Shown here: positions 9,145 through 17,827 of the stretch, piece after piece
How positions within the stretch are numbered: the stretch's first letter is position 1
How the letters are laid out: each line of letters starts with the position of its first letter
From: Bacteroidales bacterium
GTDB taxonomy: Bacteria; Bacteroidota; Bacteroidia; Bacteroidales; UBA7960
Assembly (NCBI GenBank): GCA_003556325.1
Contig: PWRF01000120.1
Span: 1 to 43,779 of the forward strand
DNA: 43,779 bases
Direction: 5' to 3'
Notes under the pieces: model-generated
Told to the model about the DNA's origin: nothing
The model's input: only the letters and a program-made list of their open reading frames with translations
The model's database searches: none
Translations under genes and position numbers: made by a program

Positions 9145-9452
9145 ACCGCAAAATTACTATTAATTGTCAAATATGCGGCCAAAGGAAGTCGTGTGCCCGA
9201 GGAGGCCACCAGGGCAAACAATCTCTTTGTCCTGGTGGCCCAGGCCTTGTTGTTGCATAACCCGCTGCTCTGCCTTGCCCGGTTGGTCTGGAAATAAATA
9301 AGTGGCCCCATTATGGGTGTGAGAATGATTAACAGAATAAGAATCTTATTCTGTCCGGTTGTGATAATGTTCCTAATAGTCATTATCCACAAAACAACCG
9401 TGAGCAGAAACAGAAGAATGCCCAGGAAATAGTACGCTAAAGAGGCGCTCAT
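9063..9452 (-). CDS. Small membrane protein with PLDc_N-like two-helix N-terminus; C-terminal extension doubtful
   Basis: MSASLAYYFLGILLFLLTVVLWIMTIRNI...LILLIILTPIMGPLIYFQTNRAR; frame runs on into the trpS start. Confidence 0.5.
   Translation of the reverse strand: MSASLAYYFLGILLFLLTVVLWIMTIRNIITTGQNKILILLIILTPIMGPLIYFQTNRARQSSGLCNNKAWATRTKRLFALVASSGTRLPLAAYLTINSNFAVWKQLSVEYDLQGTFISAIILVPSGTL
9149..9183 (-). promoter_or_regulatory. Candidate Bacteroidota promoter for trpS (TTTG-N23-TAATTTTG)
   Basis: Minus strand TAATTTTG at 9156-9149, TTTG at 9183-9180; predicted start of transcription near the trpS ATG. Confidence 0.4.
9204..9240. other. Strong intergenic hairpin
   Basis: ggccaccagg (9204-9213)...cctggtggcc (9231-9240), with inner caaa/tttg pairing. 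Confidence 0.7.
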
Positions 9453-9575
9453 GGGTTTTGTCTTTTGTTTATAGTCCAACCGGGCTCTGTTTCTCTCGTT
9501 TAAGTGACAGGTCACCATGTCTTAGTCAAAGCACAACATGAGCATGCAGTCCCTGGTGAACGGTTCTGTAAATTA

Positions 9576-9779
9576 CTATTTGCCTGTCTTTCTGATTATC
9601 AACCAGAAAACGGTGGATGAAATAACTCCGGCTATACTGCTTTGCAGCAATATCTGCCACTTGAAGCCATCATACAGAAAAAGGACCTGTGCCAGGCTCA
9701 GGAGTGCCACGAAAATGAAAAAGAACAGGAATACTTGTTTTTTCATAACAACATCTTTTGCTTCGTCCATTTGTTTCAT
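9576..9779 (-). CDS. Small two-helix membrane protein, hypothetical
   Basis: MKQMDEAKDVVMKKQVFLFFFIFVALLSLAQVLFLYDGFKWQILLQSSIAGVISSTVFWLIIRKTGK. Confidence 0.55.
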   Translation of the reverse strand: MKQMDEAKDVVMKKQVFLFFFIFVALLSLAQVLFLYDGFKWQILLQSSIAGVISSTVFWLIIRKTGK

Positions 9780-9808
9780 CGTTCTAGCCTGCAAGCTACG
9801 AAAAATGA

Positions 9809-10660
9809 TTAATCAATTATGTGGTTGACGATTTGTATGACTGCGTCTGTGGCCGAAACGCCTACAGCGCCTCCCAATGCGCCAGCTATGGCTCCCGGAC
9901 CGGCACCAACTCCCCCGGCGATCGAGCCGGTGATGGCGCCTGCGATAGCCCCTCCAATTGCTCCGCCAATGTCGCTGGCTACAATACTACCCCAATTGAA
10001 CCATTTGTGCATCTCCGCCTGTTTGCAAGAATCGCCGTTGGCTACCGCATTAATCCAATCATCCATATTGTTGGCCCAATAGTTTGCAGACTCAATGCCG
10101 ATGGTGGTAGCTGCATAAATCACATAGCGCTCCTCTTCCGGCAATGAAAGACAGTCAACATTTTGAATATGTGTCAGCAAGGGAACTATTTCCTCTGCGG
10201 TGCTGTAGGACTCCATGATGTTGTTAACGGATTGCAGCAGGTCGTACTGATCTTCGCTTAAGTCATCAATATGCTCCTGGATGGTGAAAAACAAAAAATC
10301 ATTGTATGTATATTCACCTTTGTAGTTAGGATCGCTCACCATTTTCCTGAAAAGGAACAAGCGTTCAATTTCTTTGCTCAGCTTATTATTTCCAAGGGCA
10401 TGACATAGATCCGGCAAGGAGCTTTGTGCTAAATGCTTAACTGCCACTTCTTCAACGAGTAACAGCAACCCGGTTTCATCAGATGTGTCTGTGGACTTTA
10501 TTGCCTTAAGACATACCTCCATGGCCTCTGTGTGTACTGCAGCCGCTTCAATAAAATCCTGTTTAAAGTCCTCTGTCCTTACTTCGTCTTTCTCGCATGC
10601 ATACAGTATTAGAAAAAAGCCAAGGCTGATAGCAAAGCTGTAAGTATAAAATTTTCTCAT
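9809..10660 (-). CDS. Lipoprotein with C-terminal glycine-zipper (bacteriocin-like) segment, unknown function
   Basis: Lipobox ...LGFFLILYAC; C-terminus DIGGAIGGAIAGAITGSIAGGVGAGPGAIAGALGGAVG. Confidence 0.8.
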   Translation of the reverse strand: MRKFYTYSFAISLGFFLILYACEKDEVRTEDFKQDFIEAAAVHTEAMEVCLKAIKSTDTSDETGLLLLVEEVAVKHLAQSSLPDLCHALGNNKLSKEIERLFLFRKMVSDPNYKGEYTYNDFLFFTIQEHIDDLSEDQYDLLQSVNNIMESYSTAEEIVPLLTHIQNVDCLSLPEEERYVIYAATTIGIESANYWANNMDDWINAVANGDSCKQAEMHKWFNWGSIVASDIGGAIGGAIAGAITGSIAGGVGAGPGAIAGALGGAVGVSATDAVIQIVNHIID

Positions 10661-10936
10661 TTTCTCTTCTTTTGTGTTTGCGCGTACTCTTTCGATTTTC
10701 GGCTTTCTCGGCTACTCGTTTTTTTAATGCCGTTTTTCGCTCTCACATCCCCGGCGTTGGGCTGACAGCCCCCTTTCTGTCGTGTTTTTGCTTTGGAGAT
10801 ATTTTGCGGCTGCTCTTCACGAATTTAACCGCGTCTTCCTCCGCAAAAATACGCCAAAAAACAAAAATATAACAACAAATAAGCATAAAATATAGCCAAA
10901 CGACAAAAGAGCCGCTTGTGTGGCAAGAATGCACAA

Positions 10937-10969
10937 AAAAACCCGCCGGAATCATTCCGGCGGGTTTTG
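10937..10969. terminator. Rho-independent-type terminator (bidirectional)
   Basis: aaaaacccgccggaat-c-attccggcgggtttt, perfect 12+ bp inverted repeat with A/T flanks, downstream of minus gene 11001-11297. Confidence 0.85.
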
Positions 10970-11000
10970 ATAATCATCAGATGTTGTTCACCCTTAAAAG

Positions 11001-11297
11001 CTATTTCGTTTTCATTGCTTGCTTGAACATGCTTCCGAGGTCGAAAGGAAGTTCTTCTTCCTCTTCCGGCTTGGTCATCGAGCTCAGGTCGAAATGATAG
11101 TAAGCCAGGTTGATGGTTTGTTGTGCGGTTAACTGCTTGACCTCTTCAGGGAGCTGCTCTTCTTCCACATCAGGCATTATGGGCTGAGTGAGTTCAATGC
11201 CGTTGCTGGTTGTGAATGTCAGCTGAGAGCCTGCAGAAGTGGTTGCCATTCCGAGAGAAAAAATAAAGGCTGCGGTGATCAGGATACGTGTTTTCAT
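11001..11297 (-). CDS. Small exported acidic protein, hypothetical
   Basis: Signal peptide MKTRILITAAFIFSLGMATTSAG; 98 aa; terminator downstream. Confidence 0.7.
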   Translation of the reverse strand: MKTRILITAAFIFSLGMATTSAGSQLTFTTSNGIELTQPIMPDVEEEQLPEEVKQLTAQQTINLAYYHFDLSSMTKPEEEEELPFDLGSMFKQAMKTK

Positions 11298-11440
11298 GAC
11301 TTGGGGGTTTTTTATGTTTTTTTAGGTTCTTTCGTTTGTTTGTTTCTGCTTTACCTTGATCCAGAACTGTGCCAAAACCTGTAACAAAATGAAAATTAAA
11401 ATATTATGAGGGTTGGTGGCGCACAGCAGCCGTCAAAAAA

Positions 11441-11476
11441 GTGTTCGCCTGCGAACACCTTGTTCCGTTTGCGAAC
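11441..11476. promoter_or_regulatory. Tandem dyads, candidate regulator binding sites
   Basis: GTGTTCGCCTGCGAACAC (11441-11458, perfect) and GTTCCGTTTGCGAAC (11462-11476), about 19-20 bp apart. Confidence 0.6.
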
Positions 11477-11565
11477 GATTAATTAAACGGTTGTTTGTAT
11501 TGACCTATGATTCTTTTTCTTATATTTGAAAGTGTAGAACCGCTTCCACAACACAAAGCAACACC

Positions 11566-12915
11566 ATGGCCACCATATTAATAATTGACGATGATATTTA
11601 TATCTGTAAGCGGCTTGAGAAGTTGCTGAAAACCAAGGGGTATAATGTTCGCATTGCCCATACTGCCAATAATGGCATTAAAGAGGTAAAAAGAGGCGGC
11701 GTTGATTTTGTGTTGTGCGACTATCGCTTGCCGGACACCGACGGGAAGGAAACATACCGGCTGGTCAGGAAGTACGAACCTCATATTCCGGTCGTATTCA
11801 TGACGGCATATGCGGATGTGCGTACGGCAGTCCAGATGATACGTGCCGGAGCACTTGATTATATTACCAAACCTTTCCTGCACGAAGAGATCACCAAGCT
11901 CATTGATAAGGGGCTCCGGAAAGGAATGCACGACCCCGGGAGTTTTGAAGATCGCTTTGTGGAGGGAGAAGACCCCGCCATGCAGAATATCATGAAGCAT
12001 GTGGAGATGGTTGCGCCTACCGACCTGAGCGTGCTGATTGAAGGAGAAACCGGATCGGGAAAAGAGTTTATTGCACGCAGCATTCATTATCGCAGCCATC
12101 GGAAGGACAAGCCATTTGTTGCCCTTGATTGCGGCGCCCTGCCGGGCGAACTTGCCAACAGCGAGCTGTTCGGACACGTCAAAGGTGCATTTACCGGTGC
12201 CATCAAGGATAAGGCAGGATGTTTTGAAGAGGCTGAAGGCGGCACCCTGTTCCTTGACGAGATCGGGAACCTCTCGCACGAGAACCAGGTAAGGCTGCTG
12301 CGAACCATACAGGAAAAATCCATTAGCCGGCTGGGCGACAACAAGATCAAACAGGTTGACGTGCGCATCATTTCCGCCACAAACGATGACCTGATCGGCG
12401 ACGTGAAAGCAGGCCGCTTCCGGGAAGACCTGTATCATCGAATCAACGGGTTTACGATACTGGTCCCGCCCCTTCGGGAACGAAAAAACGATATTTTCGC
12501 TTTTGCAGAGCGCTTCCTTGATGATGCCAACGCAGATTTCGGAAAACGGGTGAAGGGCTTTGACCAGGAGGTGCGGGAGGCGTTCCTGCGCTATCCCTGG
12601 CCGGGAAATATCCGGGAACTGGAAAATGTTGTTCACCGGTGTGTTTTGCTTGAACAAGGCCAGAAAGTCACTGCGGACACGCTGCCTGCTGAAATCACAG
12701 AATACACTGAAATATCGGAGCCCATCGGCGAACTGAACAACAGGCCGGGCCTGCCGCTGTCTTTAAAGCAGGCCGCCATGATGGCAGAGCGGGACACCAT
12801 CATAAGGGCACTTAAAGAGTCGGGATATAATAAATCCAGGGCGGCTCAAATGCTCAAGGTGGACAGAAAAACGCTGTACAACAAAATGCGCGAATACAGC
12901 ATCCAAATGGATTAA
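11566..12915 (+). CDS. NtrC-family sigma-54-dependent response regulator
   Basis: REC domain (DDD, D at DYRLPD, K at TKPF), GETGSGKE, ELFGHVKGAFTGA, WPGNIRELENVV, Fis-type HTH at C-terminus. Confidence 0.95.
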   Translation: MATILIIDDDIYICKRLEKLLKTKGYNVRIAHTANNGIKEVKRGGVDFVLCDYRLPDTDGKETYRLVRKYEPHIPVVFMTAYADVRTAVQMIRAGALDYITKPFLHEEITKLIDKGLRKGMHDPGSFEDRFVEGEDPAMQNIMKHVEMVAPTDLSVLIEGETGSGKEFIARSIHYRSHRKDKPFVALDCGALPGELANSELFGHVKGAFTGAIKDKAGCFEEAEGGTLFLDEIGNLSHENQVRLLRTIQEKSISRLGDNKIKQVDVRIISATNDDLIGDVKAGRFREDLYHRINGFTILVPPLRERKNDIFAFAERFLDDANADFGKRVKGFDQEVREAFLRYPWPGNIRELENVVHRCVLLEQGQKVTADTLPAEITEYTEISEPIGELNNRPGLPLSLKQAAMMAERDTIIRALKESGYNKSRAAQMLKVDRKTLYNKMREYSIQMD

Positions 12916-14048
12916 TACCTGAGGGTGGCAGCCATCAACGCTTCTTTTTCGGGGAACTCTTCCTTGTCGAGAAGATATACCCTGCCTCCCTGCAAAAACG
13001 TATTTTTCGCGGCCATATCCAGCAGGCAGTAGTTTGTGGCATTCTTCTCCTTATGTATCTCCACACGGCCATTCTCTTTATCATAAACACCAAACAGCTG
13101 TTTGCCCTTCTCTACAAAAAGAGTTTCAACACGCCCTTCCTCGGAGGCATTGTATATGTCGTCTATAATGGTAGCGGCGCGTCCCTTGCTCGAAAGGAAA
13201 TCGTATAGCTTCAACGCTTCGTCCCGGTGCTTCATAAAGTATTTTTCCAGGAGCGGCCAGGCCTTTTTGTGGAGTTCCTGCATGGACAGTTCATCTGGAT
13301 TTCCTGAAATATTTTTTTTGAACAGCGGGCTGTAGGAAGACACTTTACGGTAAAGCGAAAAGATGCTGTCAACGCATGCCAGCACAAGCGGTGCATTATG
13401 TCCCTGCAACACCTCCATCAGGCTTTTGTCGACCTCGCGCAGGTGTTTTATGATCTCATCCTTTTTGAAGTCCTTGCCTCGCCCCTGCCCGTGATACATC
13501 CCCTGTGCCCCTCCGGTCTGACCCGACCTGAATTGCAACGACCTCTCCTCGTAATCGCTTCCCACCGTATCCTCCAGTGTCTGCGGGATGAGGTCGTCAA
13601 CCGGGATCTCCGTTACATGGTCGCGTGTGCCTTCCAAAAGACGAACCTGGTTAAGGCTTAATGGAAGGATGAAAAACCGTCCGTCACCGTTAAAAACCGG
13701 CATCAATGGCAGCAGGTAAAAACGGGTGTTCACTTCGGCATAATCTTTAAAACGAATGGGAAATGTCGAATAGGCGAACTTGCCGGGGTTGAGAAATACG
13801 GCGAGTCCGTCAGACATATGCCTCCATATCTCTGTGTCCTCATACAGCATTTCGAGCGGGTGCGTCATCTCCAGCACGTGATTTCCCTGCATGCCCCTCT
13901 GATGCAGCTCGTCACGCACATTCTGTATCTGGTTTTTAAAGCGGATGCGCGTCTTTTTGTTATCTCCCGCGCGCTCTGTGGGGATATAGATAGAAACACA
14001 AGGATATTGCTGTACTTCAGCCAGCTCCTGGAAAATCTTCCTTGTCAT
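12912..14048 (-). CDS. Bacterial archaeo-eukaryotic release factor-like protein (baeRF, eRF1/Pelota-like)
   Basis: YPCVSIYIPTERAGDNKKTRIRFKNQIQNVRDEL, W..MSDGLAVFLNPGKFAYSTFPI, FFILPLSLNQVRLLEGTRDHVTEI, ATIIDDIYNASEEGRVETLFVEKG. Confidence 0.75.
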   Translation of the reverse strand: MTRKIFQELAEVQQYPCVSIYIPTERAGDNKKTRIRFKNQIQNVRDELHQRGMQGNHVLEMTHPLEMLYEDTEIWRHMSDGLAVFLNPGKFAYSTFPIRFKDYAEVNTRFYLLPLMPVFNGDGRFFILPLSLNQVRLLEGTRDHVTEIPVDDLIPQTLEDTVGSDYEERSLQFRSGQTGGAQGMYHGQGRGKDFKKDEIIKHLREVDKSLMEVLQGHNAPLVLACVDSIFSLYRKVSSYSPLFKKNISGNPDELSMQELHKKAWPLLEKYFMKHRDEALKLYDFLSSKGRAATIIDDIYNASEEGRVETLFVEKGKQLFGVYDKENGRVEIHKEKNATNYCLLDMAAKNTFLQGGRVYLLDKEEFPEKEALMAATLRY

Positions 14049-14142
14049 TATAGCCATTTCTAGAAGTTTTTTATTCCAGTACATTCAAACGGCCAGCTTG
14101 CATGACAGTCTGGTATCCGGAAAACATGAAACAATAGTTATG

Positions 14143-14172
14143 CCTTCTGCCCGGGATATCCCGGACAGAAGG
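14143..14172. terminator. Hairpin downstream of DJ-1/PfpI lipoprotein gene
   Basis: ccttctg-c-ccgggatatcccgg-a-cagaagg; no long U tract. Confidence 0.5.
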
Positions 14173-14214
14173 GTGATAAGTGCAAAAATGGTGAAAAAAC
14201 AGGACATTAACCCG

Positions 14215-14859
14215 CTATATTGAAGGTTGCGGTGGGATGTCCTCTATTGTGGGCTCCAGCATGATGGCCTGTTCTATGGCCAGGGAAAAATCATACAGGT
14301 CCGGCGGGGTGCGCGAGGTGATCAGGTTGTCGTGGATCACCACCGACTCGTCCTGGAAGTTTACACCGGCCTCTTCCATCTCATCCTGGATGCCTTCAAA
14401 GGCGGTGGCATTTTTCCCTTCCATCACACCCGCAGTGATCAATATCTGCGGCCCGTGACATATTGCAGCAACTGTTTTGCCCGAGTTGTAAAACTCACGG
14501 GCAAAATCTACCACAGAACTGTGTTCCCGGAGCATCGACGGGGCCTGGCCGCCTGGTAATATGAGTGCATCGAATCGTTCGACATCAACATCATCAACAG
14601 TTTGTTCCACATATATCGTGAAATCACTGTTGTAGGCCGTTGCCAGGCCTGTCTCCGCACCAATGACGGTTATCACTGCCCCGCGGTTTACCAGGTAACC
14701 TATGGGCATGAAGGCTTCTCCATCATGGAACCCTTCACCTGTCAAAACAGCAACATGTATTGGTTCAACAACATCAGCTTCGCGGTGGACCTCCGGCTGG
14801 CAGGCCATAAAAACCATTACCAATCCCAGCAAGGGAAATACTTTTCTTGTCTTTTTCAT
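14215..14859 (-). CDS. DJ-1/PfpI family protein with lipoprotein signal
   Basis: LGLVMVFMAC lipobox; ALILPGGQAPSMLR; nucleophile AAICHGPQILI. Confidence 0.88.
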   Translation of the reverse strand: MKKTRKVFPLLGLVMVFMACQPEVHREADVVEPIHVAVLTGEGFHDGEAFMPIGYLVNRGAVITVIGAETGLATAYNSDFTIYVEQTVDDVDVERFDALILPGGQAPSMLREHSSVVDFAREFYNSGKTVAAICHGPQILITAGVMEGKNATAFEGIQDEMEEAGVNFQDESVVIHDNLITSRTPPDLYDFSLAIEQAIMLEPTIEDIPPQPSI

Positions 14860-15116
14860 TTTCTCAGGGGTTTAAAGGTTCTTGCTGTGGAATACTATCA
14901 AAATGTCGTGCCACAAACGGGCGATCCGTAGGTGCAAATGAGTGCTGTTGTGGCTGTCAGCTAGTTATATGGAGGATGAGCTGATGTTGTAACCGGCAGG
15001 CCTTGTGGAAGCACTCCACAATGTGGGGAAGCAATGCCACAGTTCTGTTGTTTGCGGGGTGCATGGACAGCAGGTACAGGGTGGTGCTTTTCTGGCAGAA
15101 CCAAAGGGTTTCTGCG

Positions 15117-16493
15117 TCAGCCAAAGAGCAGGGAAAAGACCTCGTCGATGCGGGTGACAGGGTGCAGGTTTATGTTATTCAGGTTGTCTGGGATGCTTTT
15201 CATGTTGTATTTTGAGACGAACACCTCGCTGAACCCCAGCTTGGACGCTTCTGTAATACGTTGTCCGATGCGGGTGACCGGCCTGATTTCTCCGGTGAGG
15301 CCAACTTCGGCTGCAAAACAGCATTTTTCGTTTACTGCGATATCTTCGCTTGAGGAAAGCACGGCGCAAATAACCCCCAGGTCTATGGCCGGGTCATCCA
15401 CCCTGATCCCGCCGGTAACGTTAAGAAACACGTCTTTAGCTGCGATGCGGAACCCGCATCTCTTTTCCAGCACGGCCAGCAGCATGTTCATGCGCCTGAG
15501 GTCGAACCCTGTAGCCGACCGCTGGGGTGTTCCGTAGGCGGCTGAGCTTACCAGCGCCTGTGTCTCGATCAGCATGGGTCTCATCCCCTCAATGGTAGCC
15601 GATACGGTTACTCCGCTCACGGGGTCGTCGCGTTGCGAAAGAAGCAGCTCAGAGGGGTTGGCCACCTCTCTGAGCCCTTTGTCATGCATTTCGTAGATCC
15701 CCAGTTCGCTGGTGCTGCCGAAACGGTTTTTTGCGGCTCTCAGGATGCGGTACATGTGGTTGTGGTCGCCTTCGAACTGCAGCACGGTGTCGACCATGTG
15801 TTCCAGCAGCTTGGGGCCGGCAAGGGCTCCCTCTTTGGTGATATGGCCTATGAGAAATACCGGGACGGCAGATTCCTTGGCATAGCGCTGAAACTCCGCA
15901 GCACATTCCCTGATCTGTGAAATGCTTCCGGCGGCGGAATCCAGCTGGGGGGTGGTAAGGGTTTGTATGGAGTCAATCACCACGATTCCGGGGCGCATTT
16001 CTTCCAGGTGCCTGAAGATAGTGGCGGTGTCGGTGGCCGTGAGCACATAGCATGCCGGGTGGCTGTATCCCAGGCGCTGTGCACGCATGCTCAGCTGCAT
16101 GTCGCTTTCCTCGCCTGAAATGTACAACACCTTCTGGTCCTGCATTTGCATCGCCACCTGCAGCATAAGGGTTGACTTGCCGATTCCGGGTTCGCCGCCA
16201 ATCAGCATCAAAGCTCCGGGCACGATACCTCCTCCCAGCACCCTGTCGAGCTCAGCGCTGCCCGACGGAACACGGGAAAGCACATCGCCCTGAACCTCAT
16301 GGATAAGCCGCGGCGCGGAAGAAGCTACGCCTGCCCCAGTGCCTGCCGTGCGCGGCCTGCCACCCCGCGACTCCTTTTGTATAACCTCTTCCACAAACGT
16401 GTTCCACTCACCACAGGCCGTACACCGGCCCATCCACTTGGGCGACTGCGCCCCGCAGCTGCTGCAGAAAAAGGCTGTCTTTACCTTCGTCAT
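15117..16493 (-). CDS. radA: DNA repair protein RadA/Sms
   Basis: C4 zinc motif CSSCGAQSPKWMGRCTACGEW; Walker A GGEPGIGKST; RAAKNRFGS; Lon-like C-terminal domain. Confidence 0.96.
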   Translation of the reverse strand: MTKVKTAFFCSSCGAQSPKWMGRCTACGEWNTFVEEVIQKESRGGRPRTAGTGAGVASSAPRLIHEVQGDVLSRVPSGSAELDRVLGGGIVPGALMLIGGEPGIGKSTLMLQVAMQMQDQKVLYISGEESDMQLSMRAQRLGYSHPACYVLTATDTATIFRHLEEMRPGIVVIDSIQTLTTPQLDSAAGSISQIRECAAEFQRYAKESAVPVFLIGHITKEGALAGPKLLEHMVDTVLQFEGDHNHMYRILRAAKNRFGSTSELGIYEMHDKGLREVANPSELLLSQRDDPVSGVTVSATIEGMRPMLIETQALVSSAAYGTPQRSATGFDLRRMNMLLAVLEKRCGFRIAAKDVFLNVTGGIRVDDPAIDLGVICAVLSSSEDIAVNEKCCFAAEVGLTGEIRPVTRIGQRITEASKLGFSEVFVSKYNMKSIPDNLNNINLHPVTRIDEVFSLLFG

Positions 16494-16651
16494 ACCTGCT
16501 GATTTTAAAACAAGAAAGGGAAAACCGCAACAGTTACGTATATTGGCTTTCCCTCTGCAACCATGAAAACAAGACTGTAAATATACAAATAATTGCCGAC
16601 ATAACTAACATGCATGAATAATGAAGCCTAAACGATCTCTGAAGCTGCATG

Positions 16652-17509
16652 TCACCCGGCAAGCAGGTCTTCAAAGGCATCGTCGAGGGTGGGGAAGCGA
16701 TAGGTGAAACCGGCTTCCTGTAACCGGGCGGGCACTGCACGCTGTCCTTTGGTCAACACAATGGCCCCCTGCCCGAAAACCAATTGTAAAGCCAGGGCCG
16801 GAACAGGAATAAACGCCGGCCGTTTGATTTTTTCAGCCAGAGTGCGGGTAAACGTTTTGTTGTCGACGATTTCTGGCGCACATACATTGACAGGGCCCTT
16901 CAGGTTTCTGTTGTGCACACCAGCCTTAATGACGGCCAGGGCGTCTTCAATGTGGATCCAGGGCATCATTTGCTGCCCGCTGCCAATCCTGCCCCCAACA
17001 CCCAGTTTGAAAGGAGGCAACATCTTTTTCAGGGCTCCTCCATCGGTGCCAAGGATAATGCCGAAACGAAACATCAGGGTGCGGCAGGATGCCGGCGCCT
17101 TTTGGGCTGCAGCCTCCCAGTCGCTGCATACCTTACCCAGGAAATTGTCTGCCACAGCTTTGCTTCGCTCATCGTGGGTGCCCGACTCCGGGTAAATGCC
17201 CACGGCAGAGGCACTGATGAAGGTGTGCGGCGGAATGGCCATCAGGTGCATGGCGTCGGCCAGCTTTGTGGTGGTAAGAATACGGCTGTCGTAAATGGCT
17301 CGCTTGTGACTGGCTGTCCAGCGTTTCATAATGGGCGCCCCCGCAAGGTGGATTACAGCATCCACATCGTTAAGGTCGTCGGCAAGGACCGCTGCATCTT
17401 TTTTAAAATGCTCCCGGGTAAGGCTCATCACCTCGTGCCCCTCTAACTCAAAAAGGCTGCTCACCTTGCTGCCTACAAAACCGGTTGTTCCGCTGATTGC
17501 AATTTTCAT
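16652..17509 (-). CDS. TIGR01777 family NAD-dependent epimerase/dehydratase-like protein
   Basis: ISGTTGFVGSKV, HLAGAPIMKRWT, SASAVGIYPESG, HIEDALAVI. Confidence 0.9.
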   Translation of the reverse strand: MKIAISGTTGFVGSKVSSLFELEGHEVMSLTREHFKKDAAVLADDLNDVDAVIHLAGAPIMKRWTASHKRAIYDSRILTTTKLADAMHLMAIPPHTFISASAVGIYPESGTHDERSKAVADNFLGKVCSDWEAAAQKAPASCRTLMFRFGIILGTDGGALKKMLPPFKLGVGGRIGSGQQMMPWIHIEDALAVIKAGVHNRNLKGPVNVCAPEIVDNKTFTRTLAEKIKRPAFIPVPALALQLVFGQGAIVLTKGQRAVPARLQEAGFTYRFPTLDDAFEDLLAG

Positions 17510-17516
17510 GGTTTAA

Positions 17517-17615
17517 AAAAGGTCAAAAAGACAAAAAGGTCAAAAAGACAAAAAGACAAAAAGACAAAAAGACAAAAGGACAAAAGGACAAAAGGACAAA
17601 AGGACAAAAAAAAAT
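17517..17615. repeat. Octamer tandem repeat (GACAAAAA/GACAAAAG)
   Basis: aaggtcaaaaagacaaaaaggtcaaaaagacaaaaa... followed by several gacaaaag units. Confidence 0.92.
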
Positions 17616-17827
17616 ATAAGACACAAATGCTCTAAGGTAAACAATTTTTGCAAGCAGGCAGTTCAAAAGTGGTGACCGGTATTGTTTGTTTGTTATTTTT
17701 GTAGGTTAATAAAATACCATGCACAGGTTGCGTGTGTTTTTCGTGGCCTGCAATAAAGGCTATCGGTGGCGGGCAGTGTTGAATTGCCCGTAAAACTAAA
17801 AACGAGCATAATAAATATTACTGTCCC

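Noticed and set aside
8242-9297. 351-aa plus-strand ORF
   Set aside because: Antisense to trpS; no domain match.
11578-12657. 359-aa minus-strand ORF
   Set aside because: Antisense to the NtrC-type regulator.
17517-17615. Possible CRISPR-like direct repeats
   Set aside because: Units are 8 bp without spacers; simple tandem repeat.
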